Below are positions 7,846 through 10,791 of a stretch of 10,791 nucleotides of DNA, piece after piece. Where the stretch lies: NCBI GenBank assembly GCA_016182705.1, contig JACPGA010000024.1, positions 1 through 10,791 on the forward strand, given 5' to 3'. The position numbers and the translations under genes are program-made. Positions within the stretch are counted from its first letter, which is position 1; every line of letters begins with the position of its first letter. The notes beneath the pieces are model-generated. The model searched no databases, was not told where the DNA came from, and worked only from the letters and a program-made list of their open reading frames with translations. Origin of the DNA: Deltaproteobacteria bacterium. GTDB taxonomy: Bacteria; Desulfobacterota; GWC2-55-46.

Positions 7846-7884
7846 AGTCCGCTTTTATTACAATGACCACGAAAAATCTTTATA

Positions 7885-8021
7885 GATCCTTTGCTTAGAG
7901 CAAACCCGGGGAAACCCGGGGACGCAGAGTAACGGGACTAAAGAAGACCGGGCACCTCCTCCTGATATAACTTCCTGACACGCGCACCCAGCTTCCAGGT
8001 TAGCCGAGCCGCCAAAGGATC
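7885..8021 (+). promoter_or_regulatory. Cyclic di-GMP-I (GEMM-I) riboswitch aptamer
   Basis: The GEMM-I signature is present in order. A 9-bp P1 stem pairs GATCCTTTG (7885-7893) perfectly with CAAAGGATC (8013-8021). Then comes AGCAAACC, a hairpin CCCGGG-GAAA-CCCGGG (7905-7920) with the GNRA tetraloop typical of this class, GACGCAGAG followed by CGGGACTAA (family consensus GACGCAAAGC..CGGGNCUAA), and the 3' element TTAGCCGAGCCGCC (8000-8013) resembling the family's GCCGRGYYRCC. TAAC (7930-7933) pairs with GTTA (7999-8002) to close the long second arm. The aptamer sits in the leader of the large secreted FN3/PKD protein gene, a common target of this class. It should bind c-di-GMP, the second messenger for biofilm and surface life. 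The core has small deviations (A for G in GGCAAACC, G for A in GCAAAG), so affinity may differ from the type examples. Confidence 0.85.
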
Positions 8022-8042
8022 ATCATGCCTTTAGGCGGTTTT
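8009..8042 (+). terminator. Intrinsic terminator forming the riboswitch expression platform
   Basis: CCGCCAAAGG (8009-8018) pairs with CCTTTAGGCGG (8028-8038), with one bulged A and a 9-base loop, followed by TTTT. Bases 8013-8018 of the left arm are also part of the 3' strand of aptamer P1, so the two helices exclude each other. Ligand-stabilised P1 should prevent the terminator, which predicts that c-di-GMP turns the downstream gene on. The terminator lies 11 bases before the AAGGAGG of the gene. Confidence 0.82.
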
Positions 8043-8053
8043 CTATCATCAAG

Positions 8054-8060
8054 AAGGAGG
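8054..8060 (+). promoter_or_regulatory. Shine-Dalgarno site that decides the start at 8069
   Basis: A perfect AAGGAGG ends 8 bases before the ATG at 8069 but only 2 bases before an in-frame GTG at 8063. The ATG is therefore the preferred start. Confidence 0.8.
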
Positions 8061-8068
8061 AAGTGCAG

Positions 8069-8272
8069 ATGCCAAGGAAGGAAAAAATCAAGGTGTTTTT
8101 AGCCGCGCTGGCCATGTCTGTCATGTCAGCAGGTCCGGCTCTGGCCGGAGACGCCACACTGTCATGGGCCGCGCCCACAACATATACGAACGGTACGCCG
8201 CTCACGGACCTGGCGGGCTACAAGGCCCAACCTGCCGAACGCGACTTATTTTTTCGCTGTCAGCGCGTATAA
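8069..8272 (+). pseudogene. 5' fragment of the FN3/PKD CFI-box protein gene: signal peptide and start of FN3 domain 1, then frameshift
   Basis: From ATG 8069 the frame encodes a signal peptide (MPRKEK, hydrophobic core, cleavage after GPALA near residue 26) and the opening of a fibronectin type III domain ([13 protein letters not shown], then [11 protein letters not shown]). In related domains GYK is followed by about 25 residues (xYYGTxSGxY and the next strands) before the [12 protein letters not shown] strand. Here GYK (8216-8224) is followed at once by 12 unrelated residues and a TAA at 8270-8272, while the missing continuation resumes in another frame at 8229. The simplest reading is a deletion of about 70 bases near 8225-8229 that also shifted the frame. 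Alone, this fragment would be a 66-residue secreted peptide of no evident function. A sequencing or assembly error is the main alternative. Confidence 0.75.
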
Positions 8273-8330
8273 TACGGCCCTGACCGAGAGCGCCTATTCC
8301 AGCGAGGTCTCGAAATCGATAGCCAATGAT

Positions 8331-9809
8331 GTGACCGGGCCGGTCATATCAGGCGTGTACACGGGCAAGACAGGCCCTGATACCGTTACCGTCAACTGGA
8401 TGACCGACGAAGCCTCGAGTGCGCAGGTGCAGTACGGGATGACCACCGCGTACGGCTTCACCACGCAGCTCGATACAGCCCTGGCGACAAGCCATGTCCA
8501 GTCGATAGCCGGCCTTTCGCCATCAACTCTCTATCACTACAGGGTCTTAAGCAAAGACGCGGCCGGCAATACTACTACATCGCCTGATTTTACTTTCACG
8601 ACAACGGCCCCGGCTGACACGACGCCGCCAGCCTTAGCCAACATACAGGTAGTGAACATAACCGCTTCTTCTGCCACGGTGACCTGGACCACGGATGAGG
8701 CGTCAACTACCCAGGTCGAGTTCGGTTCCAGCGGAAATTATACGGCCTCCACTGCGCTCGACAGCCTGCTCGAGACTGTTCATTCAGTTCAGATCACCGG
8801 CCTTCAGAGCTTCACAAACTACAACTTCAGGGTGGTATCCACTGACAAGTCCGGTAATACGGCCGTGTCTGCCGGCAGCACCTTTACTACCTCCAACCTC
8901 GCGCCCGTAGTTTCGTCCTTCACGGTCTCGCCGGCAACCGGTATGGCGCCCCTGCTGGTCCAGTTCAGCGCTTCCATGACCGACAGCGACGGGTCCATAA
9001 CCGGGTATGAATGGGACTTCGACGGCGACGGAGTATACGAGTATTCGAGTGTTTCGTCCTCAGCCACGCACACCTATCAGGTGGCAGGCACCTACAGCGC
9101 CCGCGTAAGGGCCAGGGACAACGGCGGAGCCTACGCGGTTTCCAACCCGGAAAGCGTGACTGTCTCGACTGCCGTTAACAAACCGCCGATCATAGTGTCC
9201 ATACTCGGGACCGTATCACAGAACGGCTCGAGTACCTCGGTGACGTTCAATGTATCAGCTTCAGACCCGAACGGGGTCATCGTGAAGTTCGAATGGGACT
9301 TTGACGGTAACGGCACGATAGACGCAACTACCACCAGCGCACCGGCCCAGTACACATACACAGCGCCAGGCGAATACACCCCGGTTGTGAAGGTGACGGA
9401 TAACCAGGGCGCGACCGCTACCTCGATGACGACCGTGGACGTGACTGAAGCGTCCGTAACCCCTGACGCCGCTGTTGGCGGGGCGAGCTCAGGCAGCGTT
9501 GGCGGGTGCTTTATCGCCACTGCCGCCTTCGGCAGCTACCTGGAGCCTGAGGTCATGGTACTGCGTTCCTTCAGGGACAACGTGCTCCTCACAAACCCGA
9601 TTGGCGCCTCCTTTGTGGACCTGTACTACAGGGTATCGCCCCCGGTGGCCGATTTCATAGCCAGGCATGAGACGCTCAAGGTTGCCACGAGATACTCGCT
9701 GACACCCATAGTCTACGGTCTCAAGCATCCGGCGCTGGCTGGTTCGTTCGCAATGCTGATAACCGGCATCGCGGTCTTCAGGAGAATCAACAGAAAACGC
9801 AGGTTCTAA
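8331..9809 (+). CDS. FN3/PKD-repeat surface protein with C-terminal CFI-box domain (main part of frameshifted gene)
   Basis: The open frame runs to TAA at 9807-9809. GTG 8331 is only the first convenient start and has no ribosome site; clear homologous coding begins upstream at 8229 ([15 protein letters not shown], then SEVSKSI), the end of FN3 domain 1. Counting from 8331 there are two more FN3 domains (about 3-93 and 97-190), each with a WxTDEAS motif and a TPP/GP-type linker, and two PKD domains (about 193-279 and 283-372) with EWDFDGDG or EWDFDGNG and [13 protein letters not shown] endings. After a Gly/Ser linker comes [18 protein letters not shown] with Cys393, the CFI-box-CTERM domain, ending in a hydrophobic segment (about 467-485) and basic tail RRINRKRRF. 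The intact protein would be exported and held at the cell envelope, with adhesive or scaffold repeats. The gene lies behind the c-di-GMP riboswitch and converges on the exosortase gene. As sequenced, this part lacks an in-frame signal peptide. Confidence 0.85.
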   Translation: MTGPVISGVYTGKTGPDTVTVNWMTDEASSAQVQYGMTTAYGFTTQLDTALATSHVQSIAGLSPSTLYHYRVLSKDAAGNTTTSPDFTFTTTAPADTTPPALANIQVVNITASSATVTWTTDEASTTQVEFGSSGNYTASTALDSLLETVHSVQITGLQSFTNYNFRVVSTDKSGNTAVSAGSTFTTSNLAPVVSSFTVSPATGMAPLLVQFSASMTDSDGSITGYEWDFDGDGVYEYSSVSSSATHTYQVAGTYSARVRARDNGGAYAVSNPESVTVSTAVNKPPIIVSILGTVSQNGSSTSVTFNVSASDPNGVIVKFEWDFDGNGTIDATTTSAPAQYTYTAPGEYTPVVKVTDNQGATATSMTTVDVTEASVTPDAAVGGASSGSVGGCFIATAAFGSYLEPEVMVLRSFRDNVLLTNPIGASFVDLYYRVSPPVADFIARHETLKVATRYSLTPIVYGLKHPALAGSFAMLITGIAVFRRINRKRRF

Positions 9810-9826
9810 AAAGCCGCGGTTTCACC

Positions 9827-9864
9827 TGCCGCAGGGGCCATCAGGCCCCTGCGGCATTTTTTTT
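9827..9864 (+). terminator. Strong rho-independent terminator of the FN3/PKD gene
   Basis: A perfect 13-bp stem, TGCCGCAGGGGCC (9827-9839) with GGCCCCTGCGGCA (9844-9856), loop ATCA, is followed by eight T (9857-9864). It starts 17 bases after the TAA at 9809. The right arm and T-tract are also the last codons of the convergent exosortase gene. On the minus strand no T-tract follows, so it acts in the plus direction. Confidence 0.93.
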
Positions 9865-10785
9865 GAGCGTCTTGCGCTCAATGGAGCGCAGAAACCAGAT
9901 GCCCGCTCCGGCAAGAGCCGCGGCAATCGCGAAAAAGAGCATGCCGCCGTTCGTGTGGAGGCTCCCGTAGAGCATCCGCTCGTCGATGTAATAACCTGAG
10001 AGCGTAAGCGCCGCGATCCGAAGGCCGTTCTTCAGGACCGCTATAGGCACCACGACCGCTATGAGGGCGCTTTTAGCGGGCCATGTCCTTAGGAAAAGGT
10101 GCGCCGCAAGAACCCCTGAGATGAAAAGCGCCATGCTCGACCTTATTCCGCTGCATTGTTTCGCCACTTCGACCGTGAGCCCGGGCAGGTGGAAGAAATA
10201 CCCGTCCCTCTGGACCGGAGCGCCAGCGATATTAAATATCTGCCAGGCCGTTTTCGCCGACCAGGACTGGAGAAATCGCGTTATACTGTCCAGCGCGGTT
10301 TCGGGCAGGGGTATCATGAAAAGTAGAAAAGCGACTGGGAACATGGCCGCATGAACCGCCTTTGTCCCGTAAACCGCCCAAAACCCTCCGCAAACGAACA
10401 CGGCCCATGACAGGACCATGGCCGAAAGAAAGTCGTTTTCGCTGAGGTGGGTTTTCTGAGCGGCGATGAAGACAGCAAGGGAAGTCATCAGCGGCAAAAA
10501 AACCATGTATGAAAATGATGTTTGCGAGAAAATCTTCTTGCGATTAGAATACATGAGGTACGCGCTTACAACCGGTATGAACAGAATATGGGAGTACAGC
10601 TCGTTTTCTCGCGAAAACGCGATCAGCTCAAGCAGATAAGGCGAATATATGAATGCTGAAAAAATGAAGAATAGCGCGAAGATGAGGTTTCTCGTACCGG
10701 TTCTTTTCTCTGTCATGGTCGCAGTCGCTCTCATAGCTGGTTTGTGGCCCTTTGAGACAGGCCCTGTTAACGGGGCCAGGCTCAA
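9841..10785 (-). CDS. xrtA: Exosortase (XrtA/EpsH family, without EpsI domain)
   Basis: This multipass inner-membrane cysteine protease/transpeptidase recognises PEP-CTERM signals. About eight hydrophobic segments are visible from residue 33 on. Family motifs are present: SHILFIPVVSAYL near 65-77, the catalytic cysteine in EVAKQCSGIRSS (Cys211), the conserved Arg in LKNGLRIAAL (Arg256) and the conserved His in SLHTNGG (His277). The C-terminus ends at Ala314 with no EpsI domain, although some XrtA proteins carry one. The start is uncertain: the frame is open to the window edge; the first start codon in view is TTG at 10785 with no ribosome site, and ATGs at 10734 and 10716 would give N-termini closer to the usual length before the first helix. 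The A type is inferred from the neighbouring prsK/prsR; other exosortase classes share the same core. The substrate at 1525-2484 is encoded in the same window. Confidence 0.92.
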   Translation of the reverse strand: MSLAPLTGPVSKGHKPAMRATATMTEKRTGTRNLIFALFFIFSAFIYSPYLLELIAFSRENELYSHILFIPVVSAYLMYSNRKKIFSQTSFSYMVFLPLMTSLAVFIAAQKTHLSENDFLSAMVLSWAVFVCGGFWAVYGTKAVHAAMFPVAFLLFMIPLPETALDSITRFLQSWSAKTAWQIFNIAGAPVQRDGYFFHLPGLTVEVAKQCSGIRSSMALFISGVLAAHLFLRTWPAKSALIAVVVPIAVLKNGLRIAALTLSGYYIDERMLYGSLHTNGGMLFFAIAAALAGAGIWFLRSIERKTLKKNAAGA

Positions 10786-10791
10786 AGGAGC

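Larger units (their letters stand above)
7776..8068. other. Divergent intergenic control region
   Basis: No protein-coding signal is seen here on either strand. On the plus strand it carries the candidate sigma54 promoter, the c-di-GMP riboswitch, its terminator and the ribosome site of the FN3/PKD gene. The promoter for prsK on the minus strand must also lie here or overlap the riboswitch DNA, but I see no convincing -35/-10 or -24/-12 pair for it. The region also shows that no membrane-domain coding sequence precedes prsK. Confidence 0.7.

Noticed and set aside
7890..7904. Inverted repeat TTTGCT-TAG-AGCAAA as a possible operator
   Set aside because: It overlaps the 5' strand of riboswitch P1 and the conserved AGCAAACC element; aptamer constraints explain these bases. 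A competing RNA hairpin cannot be excluded.
8225..8272. Programmed ribosomal frameshift joining the two parts of the FN3/PKD gene
   Set aside because: No slippery heptamer or downstream structure is evident, and about 25 residues of the FN3 fold are missing, which frameshifting would not restore.
1..10791. CRISPR arrays, tRNA or rRNA genes, insertion sequences
   Set aside because: No regularly spaced repeats, cloverleaf or rRNA-like segments, transposase motifs or terminal inverted repeats were seen.

Overview
The window looks like an exopolysaccharide/exosortase (PEP-CTERM, XrtA-type) locus from a GC-rich Gram-negative bacterium. The gene families (PrsK/PrsR two-component system, exosortase, PEP-CTERM substrate, CFI-box-CTERM protein, c-di-GMP riboswitch) suggest Desulfobacterota (Geobacter-like) or a related deltaproteobacterial or Nitrospirota lineage. 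This placement is inferred from gene content; no phylogenetic marker is present.

Layout. Positions 1-7775 are coded on the minus strand and read right to left: a short PrsK-type histidine kinase (7775-6564), the sigma54-dependent response regulator PrsR (6547-5183), a UDP-N-acetylhexosamine 6-dehydrogenase (5186-3864), a second, degenerate PrsR paralogue (3851-2505), a secreted beta-propeller-like protein with a C-terminal PEP-CTERM sorting signal (2484-1525), a rho-independent terminator (1490-1522), and a secreted TPR protein that runs off the left edge (1419 to <1). The first five genes have gaps of 20 bases or less and one 4-base overlap, so they are probably one operon.

Positions 7776-8068 form a divergent control region with no gene. 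On the plus strand it holds a candidate sigma54 promoter, a c-di-GMP-I (GEMM-I) riboswitch with a 9-bp P1 stem and GAAA-capped hairpin, and an intrinsic terminator that competes with P1. The geometry predicts an ON switch. The switch controls a plus-strand gene (8069-9809) for a secreted FN3-FN3-FN3-PKD-PKD protein with a CFI-box C-terminal domain. That gene is broken: about 70 bases appear to be missing in the first FN3 domain, which shifts the frame. It ends at a strong terminator (9827-9864) that lies partly inside the 3' end of a convergent exosortase gene (10785-9841, minus strand).

How the parts fit. The exosortase processes PEP-CTERM proteins such as the 1525-2484 product. PrsK/PrsR is the family's dedicated control system and acts through sigma54. 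The dehydrogenase supplies a uronic-acid nucleotide sugar, probably for the polysaccharide that accompanies exosortase systems. The large surface protein appears to be under double control (sigma54 and c-di-GMP). Three unusual points are a PrsK without its membrane sensor half, a PrsR copy that has lost the sigma54-contact loop and several ATPase residues, and the disrupted riboswitch-controlled gene.
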